Shown piece after piece: positions 18,886 through 27,318 of a DNA stretch of 64,000 nt. Made by a program: the position numbers and the translations under genes. Under the pieces are notes generated by a model that did no database searches, had not been told where the DNA came from, and saw only the letters and a program-made list of their open reading frames with translations. The DNA comes from Marinobacter subterrani (GTDB lineage: Bacteria > Pseudomonadota > Gammaproteobacteria > Pseudomonadales > Oleiphilaceae). Position 1 is the first letter of the stretch; each line of letters starts with the position of its first letter. Location of the stretch: the NCBI RefSeq assembly GCF_001045555.1, contig NZ_LFBU01000002.1, positions 310,001-374,000 on the forward strand, read 5' to 3'.

Positions 18886-19614
18886 CTACAACCACAGATC
18901 CCCAACCGCCGTTTGCGGGCCGAAGTGATGCCACACTTGGGCCTGCAGCAACTCCGCCGTGGCAATGGCATCAATCAGCGCGTTATGGGCGGCATAGTGG
19001 GGCAGCCCGTAGCGCAAGCGGCTGTCTGCCAGGCGGATGGATACCGGCTTCTTGCCCATGAGCTTCTGCCAGCGCGAGGGGTGGCGATCCGGATGCAGGT
19101 GGGCCTCGATGGCCATGGTATCGAGCACCGGAAACCGGATGCCCTCACCCAGGCGCCACTTCAGGGCCACATCCAGAAACGGGCGTTCAATGTCCCGGTA
19201 GTGCACTACCGGGATGCGGCCCTTCAGGCAGGCAAACAGGTCGCCAAGTATCTCTTCCAGATCCGGTGCCTTGTCGATGTCGCTGTGGGTGATGCCGTGG
19301 ATGGTGATGGAGGTCTGGTGCAGGGGCAGCTTGGGGCGCACGATCCAGTGCTTTGCCTGGGAAAGCTGTATGCCCTCCAGGGTGAAGGGCACCAGGCCAA
19401 TGCTGACAATGGAGTGCTGGTTGGCATCCAGGCCGGTAGTCTCAAAGTCCACCGCCACCATCGGAACCTCCGACAGCGGCGTATCCGGCGCTACGCAACC
19501 GCTCTGGTAGAACGCTTTAAGCAGCGGTGATTTGCTCTGCCCGGCCAGGGCCTGGTATTGCTCGGGCCAGGGCAGGCGGGTGACGGAGTGCTCGCCGTTT
19601 GCGCCATCAGACAT
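18886..19614 (-). CDS. DnaQ-like 3'-5' exonuclease
   Basis: A 242-residue DEDDh-family exonuclease. Acidic metal ligands are seen in VAVDFETTGLDAN (about residue 55), and the C-terminal AHNALIDAIATAELL supplies His and Asp. There is no polymerase interaction motif, so it is a stand-alone exonuclease. The ATG at 19614 overlaps the end of the upstream CBS/DUF294 gene by 8 bp, so the two are translationally coupled; the further upstream start would extend deep into that gene. Its role is probably RNA or DNA trimming, unknown in detail. Confidence 0.85.
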   Translation of the reverse strand: MSDGANGEHSVTRLPWPEQYQALAGQSKSPLLKAFYQSGCVAPDTPLSEVPMVAVDFETTGLDANQHSIVSIGLVPFTLEGIQLSQAKHWIVRPKLPLHQTSITIHGITHSDIDKAPDLEEILGDLFACLKGRIPVVHYRDIERPFLDVALKWRLGEGIRFPVLDTMAIEAHLHPDRHPSRWQKLMGKKPVSIRLADSRLRYGLPHYAAHNALIDAIATAELLQAQVWHHFGPQTAVGDLWL

Positions 19615-21481
19615 TGCGGGTTGCCTGGGTGTTGTAGCGGAATCTGAGGAATTTCTGGGCATTGCTGACCACCTGGAAGGCATCCTTCAGATGGCTGCGT
19701 TCAAAGGGCGACAGGTCTTCCGGGCGGACATTGTTGTCCGGCTCCCGCCCGGCTTCGATCGCCAGGGCCTGGTGCCGGATCCGGACGATGGAAATGAACT
19801 CCAGCGCATCCCGGAGGTTGCCCAGGTCATCGTCCAGCAGCAGCTTGGTGTTGCCGATGGCTTTCAGCCGCTCAAAGGAGTTCTGGGCCCGGGAGCCGCA
19901 GGCCAGGGCATGAACCCGGATCAGGTCAGACAGGGGCGCCGTGCCCCGGCGCTTGAGGTTGAAGGTTTTCTGGTGCTTGCCGTCCTCCTCCAGCACGAAG
20001 GTGCGGAAGAACCCGATCGGCGGTGTGCGGTTGAGAGCATTGCGGGCAAGCATGGCCAGGAACCTCGGGCTGTTGCTGGCCTTGTTGGCAACCAGGGTTT
20101 TCAGTTGCTCGGCAAACCCGGTCTCGCCATGGATACCGTCCAGATCGAAGAAAATGTTGCTGTTGAGCAAGGCCTGGGCCTTGGGGTTATCAATCCAGTC
20201 GGCGAAATAGTCCTTCCAGACCCGCAGCGGCTGGCGCCATTTCTGATTGGTGGCCATGATATCCCCGGTACAGTAGGTGTAGCCGCACTGGGCCAGACCA
20301 TCGCTGACATATTTCGCCAGCGCCAGGAAATAGCCATCGTGCTCTTCGGGAACAAAACAGTCGTCCAGGATCATGGCGTTGTCCTGGTCCGTGACCACCA
20401 GTTGCTCATCACGGGCCATGGAGCCGAGCGCCATGAAGCAGTAGGGAACCGGCGGTGGCCCGAGATGCTCCTCGCCCAGTTCCAGCAGCCTCTGGGTAAA
20501 GCTGCGCCCGATGCCCGCCATGGCGCTGCCGATCATGTGGGAATTGGCGTCTTCGTTCACCATCCGCACGAAACTGTCACGGACATCCAGGCTGACCTTT
20601 TTCAGCCCTTTGAGGTTCTGCTGGTGGTAGATGTTGCTGACCAGGTAAAGACTGCTCTGGCTCTCGTACTTCACGATGTCGGAAAGGGCGATGACGCCCC
20701 GGACGTCGTCCCGGTCCATTACCGGAAGGTGGTGTACGTTGTTGTGCAGCATGGTCAGCATGGTCTCGAAAATGAACATGCTGGAGGGAATGGTGATCAG
20801 GTCTTTAGACATGATGTCGCTGATCGGCGTTTCCGAGGGCAAGGCCTCGGTGAGGGCCCGGGTGCGCAGGTCCCGGTCGGTAATGATGCCGCGCAGCAGG
20901 GGCCGTTCGCCCTCTTCATCCATCAGCAGTAAAGCGGAAACGCCGTTGTCGGTCATGATCCGGGCGGCTTCCTGGAGCCTCACGGTGGAGGGTGCCGATA
21001 CCGGTGGCCGGGAAATCAGCCGGGTGACCTTGGCGGTCATCAGTTCGTTGGACTTTTCCCGGCGGGAAAGCGCAGAGCGCAAACGGCTGCGGTCCTCGAT
21101 TTCCACAAAGTCGGCGAAGTTATCGTCGCTTTCCCACAGGAACTGGAAGGTCTCACCGGGGATCTTGTAGAGCAGCGTGTCTTCCAGGGCTTTTGCCGGA
21201 AACCGCACGCGCTTGTTCATCAGCAGGCCGAACTGGCCGAACATCTCGCCCTCGCCGATCCGGTTGTACAGCTCGCCGGACCGGCGATAGATCTCCACGG
21301 CCCCGGTGCGCACATAGTAGAGCCAGTTGTTCTGGTCACCGACCCCGAGGATCTGGGTGCCGGCCTTGAAGTACACCACCTCGATGCCGCCCACCACCTT
21401 GTCGAGCAGCGCCTCGTCCATCTCGTCAAACGGCGGGTACTGTGCCATGTGATTGCGGATGTCGATAAGCTCGGCCTGCAT
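19607..21481 (-). CDS. cNMP-binding / CBS / DUF294 nucleotidyltransferase-like protein
   Basis: A 624-residue multidomain signalling protein. An N-terminal cyclic-nucleotide-binding fold (about 1-130, with GEMFGQFGLLMNKRVRFPA), a CBS pair (about 150-275, with GVSALLLMDEEGERPLLRGI), a DUF294 nucleotidyltransferase domain with MALGSMARDEQLVVTDQDN, and a DUF294 C-terminal helical domain. The GS...DxD pattern keeps the metal-binding Asp residues. It is probably a cytosolic regulator that senses nucleotides. It forms an operon with the downstream exonuclease. The substrate is unknown. Confidence 0.87.
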   Translation of the reverse strand: MQAELIDIRNHMAQYPPFDEMDEALLDKVVGGIEVVYFKAGTQILGVGDQNNWLYYVRTGAVEIYRRSGELYNRIGEGEMFGQFGLLMNKRVRFPAKALEDTLLYKIPGETFQFLWESDDNFADFVEIEDRSRLRSALSRREKSNELMTAKVTRLISRPPVSAPSTVRLQEAARIMTDNGVSALLLMDEEGERPLLRGIITDRDLRTRALTEALPSETPISDIMSKDLITIPSSMFIFETMLTMLHNNVHHLPVMDRDDVRGVIALSDIVKYESQSSLYLVSNIYHQQNLKGLKKVSLDVRDSFVRMVNEDANSHMIGSAMAGIGRSFTQRLLELGEEHLGPPPVPYCFMALGSMARDEQLVVTDQDNAMILDDCFVPEEHDGYFLALAKYVSDGLAQCGYTYCTGDIMATNQKWRQPLRVWKDYFADWIDNPKAQALLNSNIFFDLDGIHGETGFAEQLKTLVANKASNSPRFLAMLARNALNRTPPIGFFRTFVLEEDGKHQKTFNLKRRGTAPLSDLIRVHALACGSRAQNSFERLKAIGNTKLLLDDDLGNLRDALEFISIVRIRHQALAIEAGREPDNNVRPEDLSPFERSHLKDAFQVVSNAQKFLRFRYNTQATRNV

Positions 21482-21611
21482 AAAACTCCCTGTTTTCGCG
21501 GGGGAAACTGGTTCTCAGACTGGCAATATAGCAGCGGGAGGGGGCAGCGGCCATGTCGACCTTTGATGGATCTCATTGACCGCTTTGCCCGGTATTGCTA
21601 GCCTTGCCACA

Positions 21612-21815
21612 CTTTTTTCAGGTGTCCGTCGCAAAGCGCGACGGGTGAAACGGGAAATCGGTGAGTCTGGCCCCCAGCCAGTACAAGTCCGATGCTGCCC
21701 CCGCAACGGTAAGCAGGATAACGGCAATCTGATGCGCCACTGTGTCGCCAAGACATGGGAAGGTGATTGCCCGGGAACCTTGGTTCCGCCTGCCAGCCCG
21801 GAGACCGGCCTGGAA
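21612..21815 (+). promoter_or_regulatory. Cobalamin (B12) riboswitch
   Basis: Conserved blocks appear in order: a GGTG start, ACGGGTGAAACGGGAAATCG near 21650, GCTGCCCCCGCAACGGTAAG near 21695, the B12 box GCCACTG near 21736, and AGCCCGGAGACCGGCCT at 21795-21811. It lies 150 bp upstream of btuB. Adenosylcobalamin binding is expected to shut off the btuBFCD genes. A downstream inverted repeat (GGTGGGC near 21833 with GCCCACC near 21884) may be part of the expression platform. Confidence 0.95.
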
Positions 21816-21963
21816 AAACACCCGAAGTTGCGGTGGGCGACCTGGGTGGGTGTAATCCGGTTCCGCGTTCCTGCCACCTGATGCCCACCTGCCCTTTCTG
21901 TCCGTTCCGTAGCATAAAACCTGACCCCCGTGCGGGCGAGCGCGGATTGCGGAGCGAAAAAGA

Positions 21964-23805
21964 ATGCCTTTGAAACCCTCCTTACCTGTTGTAGTGGCGG
22001 CAACGTCAGTTTTGATCCTGCCTGGTCTGGCGTTCGGCCAGAGTGATACGAATGAGGAAGCCCTTGATCCGATTGTTGTCACGGCGACCCTGGGGCCGAA
22101 AACCGTGGGGGAAAGTCTTTCATCGGTAACCGTCATTGAACAAGATGACATCCGGCGTCAGCAGCCGGCCGAATTCACGGACCTGTTGCATGCCCAGCCA
22201 GGTGTCAACGTGGTGTCCGATGGCAGTTACGGTAAAACCACCAGTGTCTTCCTGCGCGGTGCGGGCAGTTCCGGCACTGTTCTGCTGTTGGACGGTATCC
22301 GCCTGCGCTCCGCCACTGCCGGCATCCCGCCCTGGCAGTTTCTGCCGCCGGAGCTGATGGAACGGGTGGAACTGGTGCGCGGCGCGAAAAGCTCGCTGTA
22401 CGGGGCCGATGCGGTGGGCGGTGTCATCCAGGTTTTCTCCCTTGAGCCGGAGGCGGGCCGCCAGGGCTGGACCGAACTGTCGGGCGGCTCCCACGAGACA
22501 CTGGAAACCACGGCAGGTGTGGCCGGGCGGGAAGGGCGCAACGCCTTTCTGGTCGGCGGTGTCTATTCCGATACCGAGGGCACCAACCTGCGCGCCGGGG
22601 GCGAAGACAAGGGGTTCCGCAACGCCGGCGGCCTGGCCAAAGTCAGTCACCAGTTTGATCAGGGGGGCGGCGCCGGCGTTACAGTGTTCCAGTCCGAAGG
22701 CAATACCGAGTTTGAGGGTGGCGACACCGACTTCCAGATCCGTGCCATGGGGCTTTATCTGGAAGCCGTGGCCAGTGACTACTGGCGCACCCGCATCCAG
22801 TTCTCCGAATCCCGGGACGAACAGGAGACGTTCGGTTCCTACCCCAGTGTGTTCAATACGCTGCATCGGTCGGCCCGCTGGGAAAACACCCTGACTGCGG
22901 GGGTCCATGAATTTGTGATCGGCTCGGAAGTCATGGTGGACGAGGTGGCGGGCACCAGCGAATTCACCGAAGACAGCCGGACCAACACGGCGGTCTTTGG
23001 CCAGGCCCGACTCAATTTCGGTGCCACGGATCTTATGGCCAGTGCCCGCCTCGACGACAACGAAGCCTACGGCAAGGAAGAAACCGGCGGTATCGCCCTG
23101 GGGCACGAGCTCGACCGGGTCCACCGTGTGCGGGTGAGTTACGCCACCTCGTTCCGGGCACCTACCTTCAACGACCTGTACCTGACCGTGCCCTACTACA
23201 CCGGCAACCCGAACCTCGAGCCGGAAGAGGGTAAAATGATGGAGGCCGGAATAACCGGTCGCTACGACACCTGGTTCTGGGATGTCGCGGTTTATCAGAA
23301 CGACGTTGAAGACCTGATCACCTACGTGTCTGACCCGGTCACGTTCGAGGGCACAGTCGAGAACGTCCAATCCGCCCGTATTCGTGGCATAGAGTTGTCC
23401 TCCGGTTTTAAAACCACTAACTGGGACCTGAACGCGGCGCTGACCTGGGCCGACAGTGAGAACCTCGATTCCGGCGCACGCCTGCCCCGGCGGGCGGAAA
23501 AGAACCTTCGCCTGGATGTTGATCGTCTGTTTGACAAATGGTCGGTGGGCGCCAGCTTTATCGCCGAAAGTGATCGGTATAACGATGCCGCCAACAACAG
23601 CCTGTTACCTGGCTACGGTACGGTTGATATAAGGGCGGCCTGGAATTTCCTGCCGGGCTGGTCGGCCAGCTTCAAGGTGGATAATGTGCTGGATCGCCGC
23701 TATGCCACCAGTCTGGGCAACGACAGCGTGACTTTCGAACCCTTTGACTATCTGGCTGCGGGTCGGACCTATATGGCCTCGGTGCGTTATGATTTTCGAC
23801 AGTAG
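21964..23805 (+). CDS. btuB: TonB-dependent vitamin B12 receptor
   Basis: Outer-membrane cobalamin transporter of 613 residues. A signal peptide ends near AFGQ (residues 1-25). The TonB box EALDPIVVTA follows, then the plug domain with LLHAQPGVNVVSDG and SVFLRGAGSSGTVLLLDGI. The 22-strand barrel ends in a C-terminal ...RYDFRQ. The upstream cobalamin riboswitch and the downstream btuFCD genes identify the substrate. GGAG precedes the ATG by about 11 nt. Confidence 0.95.
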   Translation: MPLKPSLPVVVAATSVLILPGLAFGQSDTNEEALDPIVVTATLGPKTVGESLSSVTVIEQDDIRRQQPAEFTDLLHAQPGVNVVSDGSYGKTTSVFLRGAGSSGTVLLLDGIRLRSATAGIPPWQFLPPELMERVELVRGAKSSLYGADAVGGVIQVFSLEPEAGRQGWTELSGGSHETLETTAGVAGREGRNAFLVGGVYSDTEGTNLRAGGEDKGFRNAGGLAKVSHQFDQGGGAGVTVFQSEGNTEFEGGDTDFQIRAMGLYLEAVASDYWRTRIQFSESRDEQETFGSYPSVFNTLHRSARWENTLTAGVHEFVIGSEVMVDEVAGTSEFTEDSRTNTAVFGQARLNFGATDLMASARLDDNEAYGKEETGGIALGHELDRVHRVRVSYATSFRAPTFNDLYLTVPYYTGNPNLEPEEGKMMEAGITGRYDTWFWDVAVYQNDVEDLITYVSDPVTFEGTVENVQSARIRGIELSSGFKTTNWDLNAALTWADSENLDSGARLPRRAEKNLRLDVDRLFDKWSVGASFIAESDRYNDAANNSLLPGYGTVDIRAAWNFLPGWSASFKVDNVLDRRYATSLGNDSVTFEPFDYLAAGRTYMASVRYDFRQ

Positions 23806-23834
23806 GCTCAGTTTCTGGCCGGTGACGTAATCCC

Positions 23835-24719
23835 ATGATCCAACGCAGGCTTGTTCTGATATTGGTGCTGTTCGCCCTGATGCCCGCAGCGGCATTGGCA
23901 GATCCGCCCTGCGTGAAGGACGCCCTGAGTCGTGAGATGTGTCTTCAGGCACCGGCGAAGCGGATTGTTTCTCTCTCCCCCGGTGCCACCGAACTGCTCT
24001 TCTCGGCCGGCGCCGGAGACAGTGTGGTGGCTGTCAGTGCCTGGAGTGATTTTCCAGCCGAAGCGGCGGCGTTGCCACAGGTGGGCGATAGCAACCGGCT
24101 GGATCTGGAGGCGATCGTTTCGCTGGCACCGGATCTGGTGGTGGCCTGGGTGGATGGCAACTCCCGCAGCCAGCTGGAACGGGTCGCGGCGCTTGGTATC
24201 CCGGTATTCTGGCTGGCCCCGCGCACGTTCGCGGATATTGCCCGGGCGGTTGAGGATCTTGCACAGCTAACGGGGCATTCCACTGTGGGGCAGGCACGAG
24301 CGGAATCTTTCCGCCAGGAAATCGCCAGCCTGGAGGCCGAGTATGCCAGTGCGCAGCAGCTCCGGGTGTTCTATCAGATCTGGGACCAGCCACTGATGAC
24401 CGTGAACCGGGAGGAGCTGATCAGCAAGGCCATCGAGCTGTGTGGCGGCGTCAACGTATTCGGCCAGTTGCCGAGGCTGGTGCCCCGGATCAGCCGGGAA
24501 GCGGTGCTGGCTGCCAATCCGGGGGTAATTGTTACCGCCGGAGAAGCGCGCAATAACCAGTGGTTGGAGGGCTGGCAGCAGTTCCCTGGCCTTACCGCAG
24601 TGTCGGCCGGTAACCTGTTCCTGGAACCGCCGGATCTGCTGGCCCGGCCCACGCTGCGTATCGTGAAAGGCGCCAGACATCTATGCCAGACCCTGGAGCA
24701 GGCCCGTGCCAATCTCTAA
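23835..24719 (+). CDS. btuF: Periplasmic cobalamin-binding protein
   Basis: The binding protein of the B12 ABC importer, 294 residues. A signal peptide (about 1-22, ending in ALADP) is followed by the two-lobed type III binding-protein fold with PAKRIVSLSPGATELLFSAG, VVAVSAWSDFP and VVAWVDGN. It lies 29 bp after btuB and overlaps the permease gene by 14 bp. Related haem and siderophore binding proteins share the fold, but the riboswitch-controlled operon favours cobalamin. Confidence 0.9.
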   Translation: MIQRRLVLILVLFALMPAAALADPPCVKDALSREMCLQAPAKRIVSLSPGATELLFSAGAGDSVVAVSAWSDFPAEAAALPQVGDSNRLDLEAIVSLAPDLVVAWVDGNSRSQLERVAALGIPVFWLAPRTFADIARAVEDLAQLTGHSTVGQARAESFRQEIASLEAEYASAQQLRVFYQIWDQPLMTVNREELISKAIELCGGVNVFGQLPRLVPRISREAVLAANPGVIVTAGEARNNQWLEGWQQFPGLTAVSAGNLFLEPPDLLARPTLRIVKGARHLCQTLEQARANL

Positions 24720-25698
24720 CCCCGCTGCAATCTCCAGCCCCTTGAAGCCCATGCTGATCCTGGTGCTGGCGAGCCTGGTGGCTGGCTTGTTGTCGGTCAG
24801 CATCGGCAGTAGCGGTGCCGGGATCAACGACACCCTGAGGGTGCTGGCCGGCAGCGGCACTGACCTTCAGCAAGCGGTGATCCTCGAACTGAGGCTGCCA
24901 CGCACCTTGAGCGCCTTCGCCACCGGCGGCCTGCTGGCAGTGGCGGGTGCGCTGATGCAGGTGCTGCTGCGTAACCCGCTTGCAGACCCCTATGTCCTTG
25001 GTTTATCCGGCGGCGCGGCGGTTGGCGCCTTGTTGGCCATGCTGGCCGGCGTTGCCGGTTTTCTGGTATCCGGTTCCGCCTTTGCCGGCGCCATGCTGGC
25101 GACTCTGCTGGTGTTTGGCCTTGCCCATGGCAGTGGAAGCTGGACCCCCTCCCGCCTGCTACTCACCGGGGTAGTGGTGGCCGCTGGCTGGGGAGCAGTG
25201 ATCACGCTTATCCTTTCGATGACTCCGGCCCGCCGGCTCCCGGGCATGTTGTACTGGCTGATGGGAGACCTGTCCCATGCCGGCTCACCCTGGCCCGGGC
25301 TGATCATTCTGGCCCTGGTCTGCCTGTTGGTATTCCCCCTGGGGCGGGTTTTGAATGTGCTGGCCCGGGGCTCCCTGCAGGCCGCGGCGTTGGGCGTCTC
25401 GGTGCGCCCCCTGGAGTGGCTGATCTACCTGATCGCCAGCCTGCTTACGGCGACCGCAGTGACCATGGCCGGCGCTGTCGGCTTTGTCGGCCTGGTGGTG
25501 CCGCACATGCTGCGGCTGGTGTTGGGCAATGATCAGCGGCTGATTCTGCCCGCCTGTGCGCTGGCAGGCGGAACCCTGCTGGTACTGGCCGATACGCTGG
25601 CCCGGGTAGTGATTGCGCCGGAACAGCTACCGGTGGGTGTGATCACCGCGCTGATCGGCGTACCTGTGTTCCTGTATCTGCTTTACCGGAGTCAATAA
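24706..25698 (+). CDS. btuC: Cobalamin ABC transporter permease (FecCD family)
   Basis: A 330-residue inner-membrane permease of the FecCD/BtuC family with about ten helices. Characteristic segments are LRLPRTLSAFATGGLLAVAG, RNPLADPYVLGLSGGAAVGA and AGAVGFVGLVVPHMLRLVLG, the last interacting with the ATPase. The start is GTG at 24706 with GGAG 8 nt upstream; an ATG 15 codons later is a weaker alternative. The stop overlaps the btuD ATG by one base (TAATG). Confidence 0.92.
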   Translation: MPISNPAAISSPLKPMLILVLASLVAGLLSVSIGSSGAGINDTLRVLAGSGTDLQQAVILELRLPRTLSAFATGGLLAVAGALMQVLLRNPLADPYVLGLSGGAAVGALLAMLAGVAGFLVSGSAFAGAMLATLLVFGLAHGSGSWTPSRLLLTGVVVAAGWGAVITLILSMTPARRLPGMLYWLMGDLSHAGSPWPGLIILALVCLLVFPLGRVLNVLARGSLQAAALGVSVRPLEWLIYLIASLLTATAVTMAGAVGFVGLVVPHMLRLVLGNDQRLILPACALAGGTLLVLADTLARVVIAPEQLPVGVITALIGVPVFLYLLYRSQ

Positions 25699-26462
25699 TG
25701 GCCATACTGACTGCCGAAGAGCTGATTATCGACATTCCCGGGCGTGACGCCGGCGTGCCACTGAGCCTGTCCCTGCAGCCGGGCCAGGTTTGGGGCGTTC
25801 TCGGCCCCAACGGCGTGGGCAAGACCACACTGCTGCATACGCTGGCCGGCCTTCGCGAGCCTTGCAGTGGCCAGCTTCTGCTGGACGGAAATCCGTTGGC
25901 GAAAATCCGCCGCAAGCTCGTCTCGCAACAGATGGGCCTGGTGTTCCAGGACCGGCAGGATGGTTTCCCGGCAACCGTGCTGGAAACTGCCCTGATCGGG
26001 CGCCACCCCTGGTTGTCACCCTGGCAGATGGAAACGGCTGAAGACCTGGTGATTGCCGAGCGGGCACTGGTAGTACTTGATGTGATGCACCTGAGGGACC
26101 GGCTGGTTAACACGCTGTCCGGAGGCGAGCGGCAGAGGGTGGCCATTGCCACACTGATGACTCAGGCACCGGGCATCTGGCTACTGGATGAACCCACCAA
26201 CCATCTCGACCTGCAACACCAGACCTCCGTGATGAAACTGCTGCGCAGCCAGGCCGCATCCGGCCAGGCGGTATTCATGTGCCTGCACGACCTGAACCTG
26301 GCCGCCCGCTGGTGTGACCAGATCCTGCTGATGTTCCCCGACGGCCAGGCCTGCTGGGGCCCCGCCCGGGACATGCTGGTTACCCCGGCGCTTGAGAGAC
26401 TGTTCGGCCAGCGCCTGCTTTCTACCGAGCTTGATGGGTTTCCCGTCTTTGTGCCTGGTTAG
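25698..26462 (+). CDS. btuD: Cobalamin ABC transporter ATP-binding protein
   Basis: A 254-residue ATPase with Walker A GPNGVGKTTLLH, Q-loop VFQDRQDG, signature LSGGERQRVAIA, Walker B IWLLDEPTNHLD and the switch His in MCLHDLNLA. It energises cobalamin uptake through BtuCF. It is the last gene of the riboswitch operon; the decayed integron begins 15 bp after the stop. Confidence 0.93.
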   Translation: MAILTAEELIIDIPGRDAGVPLSLSLQPGQVWGVLGPNGVGKTTLLHTLAGLREPCSGQLLLDGNPLAKIRRKLVSQQMGLVFQDRQDGFPATVLETALIGRHPWLSPWQMETAEDLVIAERALVVLDVMHLRDRLVNTLSGGERQRVAIATLMTQAPGIWLLDEPTNHLDLQHQTSVMKLLRSQAASGQAVFMCLHDLNLAARWCDQILLMFPDGQACWGPARDMLVTPALERLFGQRLLSTELDGFPVFVPG

Positions 26463-26476
26463 CCAGGAAGCCATTT

Positions 26477-26600
26477 TCAAACATCCAGCGGGCTGCTGAT
26501 GCCTCGCTGGTGAGTTCCGATGACATGGGTATAAATCTGTGTTGTAGAGATATCATTGTGGCCCAGCAACTCCTGAGTACTGCGGATGTCGGTGCCGACG
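26477..26600 (-). pseudogene. Integron integrase (IntI), C-terminal remnant
   Basis: Codons for [27 protein letters not shown] and the terminal SSPLDV are the box II/Tyr end of a tyrosine recombinase. The catalytic Tyr and the ...SPLD ending are typical of integron integrases. The matching region begins abruptly near 26600; upstream of that (to the right) the sequence no longer resembles an integrase, and the Arg/His box and catalytic core are missing. The orientation, opposite to the cassettes, is that expected for intI. It cannot encode an active enzyme. Confidence 0.75.
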
Positions 26601-26658
26601 AACTCCTGAGCGCGGATCAACAGACAGCCGCTGTGCTGGAAATACATACTGCCAGGCC

Positions 26659-26731
26659 GGACTACGTGCCGCAGGCACTGGGGCAAAATTTCCGCCGTGC
26701 TCCAATTTTGCCCGTGCTGCGGGCGTTAGCA
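26659..26731 (+). repeat. attC site 1 (boundary after intI remnant)
   Basis: An imperfect inverted repeat with extra bases on one strand: GCCGCAGGCACTGGGGCAAA on the left and TTTTGCCCGTGCTGCGGGC on the right. It ends in GGGCGTTAGCA, the core site (GTT at 26725). The left core is degenerate (GGACTAC). Unpaired extrahelical bases in one arm are the hallmark of attC folding. Confidence 0.7.
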
Positions 26732-26761
26732 GCTACAGCGTCCTTCCAGACCTTGTGAGTT

Positions 26762-26787
26762 GAGTAAAAATGGAATAATTTATACTC
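26762..26787 (+). promoter_or_regulatory. Inverted repeat abutting brnT start, putative autoregulatory operator
   Basis: Arms GAGTAAAAAT and ATTTATACTC (9 of 10 paired) flank a 6-bp centre and end one base before the brnT ATG. BrnA-type antitoxins bind palindromes at their own promoter. That this palindrome is the site is inference. Confidence 0.5.
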
Positions 26788-27051
26788 ATGGATGAATTTG
26801 AATTCGACGAAGCCAAAAGCCAGGCCAATCTGGATAAGCACGGTATCGATTTCGTTGCTGCCCAAATGTTGTGGAAAGATCCATACCTGCTGGAGATCCG
26901 GGCGAAATCCGAGGATGAGCAGAGGTTTTTGCTGATAGGCAAGATTGGTGAAAAGCACTGGTCGGCTGTCGTCACATACAGGGATGCTCGTATTCGTCTG
27001 ATTTCAGTCAGGCGTTCCCGCAAGAAGGAGGTTGAGCTCTATGAAAGCTAA
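26788..27051 (+). CDS. brnT: BrnT-family toxin of a type II toxin-antitoxin system
   Basis: An 87-residue RelE-fold ribonuclease-type toxin. The family pattern is clear: FEFDEAKSQANLDKHGIDF at the start, QRFLLIGKIGEKHWSAVVT in the middle and RIRLISVRRSRKKEVELYES at the end. It is the first gene of the cassette between attC1 and attC2. Its end overlaps the antitoxin start by 11 bp, giving toxin-first order as in other BrnTA modules. Confidence 0.9.
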   Translation: MDEFEFDEAKSQANLDKHGIDFVAAQMLWKDPYLLEIRAKSEDEQRFLLIGKIGEKHWSAVVTYRDARIRLISVRRSRKKEVELYES

Positions 27052-27310
27052 AGACTTCGACAAGAAATTTGAGGAAGGTCAGGAGGATATTGTCGATGAC
27101 CTGGACATGTCCTCTGCTCGCCGCGTTAATCAGGAACAAAAGCGAATCAACGTTGATTTCCCGGCTTGGGTTGTGGAGTCGCTGGATCGCGAGGCTGCGC
27201 GCATTGGCGTTACCCGCCAATCGATCATCAAGGTGTGGCTGGTGGAGCGTCTTCAGGCAGAATCTGCTAACAAGCCGCTCAAGGGTGACGCCGCAGGCGG
27301 CGCACATTAG
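27041..27310 (+). CDS. brnA: BrnA-like antitoxin (ribbon-helix-helix)
   Basis: An 89-residue antitoxin with an acidic N-terminus (EEGQEDIVDDLDMSSA) that should bind the toxin and a ribbon-helix-helix DNA-binding part (INVDFPAWVVESLDREAARI then TRQSIIKVWLVERL). The ATG at 27041 has AAGGAGGT 9 nt upstream; a TTG at 27032 is less likely. The last 15 codons (from about 27265) are read from attC2 itself, so the C-terminal tail is recombination-site sequence. Confidence 0.88.
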   Translation: MKAKDFDKKFEEGQEDIVDDLDMSSARRVNQEQKRINVDFPAWVVESLDREAARIGVTRQSIIKVWLVERLQAESANKPLKGDAAGGAH

Positions 27311-27318
27311 CGGAGCGT
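27265..27318 (+). repeat. attC site 2, interrupted by intron remnant
   Basis: Starts with the inverse core TGCTAAC (27265-27271) and continues AAGCCGCTCAAGGG, GACGCCGCAGGCGGCGC and ATTAGCGGAGCGT, the classic attC layout. The expected end GTTAGGC is not present: after GCGT the sequence changes to GTGCCGGGC, the intron 5' end. Confidence 0.82.

Noticed and set aside
19532..20932. 466-codon plus-strand frame opposite the CBS/DUF294 gene
   Set aside because: Covers domains confidently read on the minus strand; product lacks motifs and has no ribosome site.
26477..26686. A functional small tyrosine recombinase
   Set aside because: Only the box with DIRxxQELLGH and the Tyr segment is present; catalytic core residues upstream are absent, so it is treated as a remnant.
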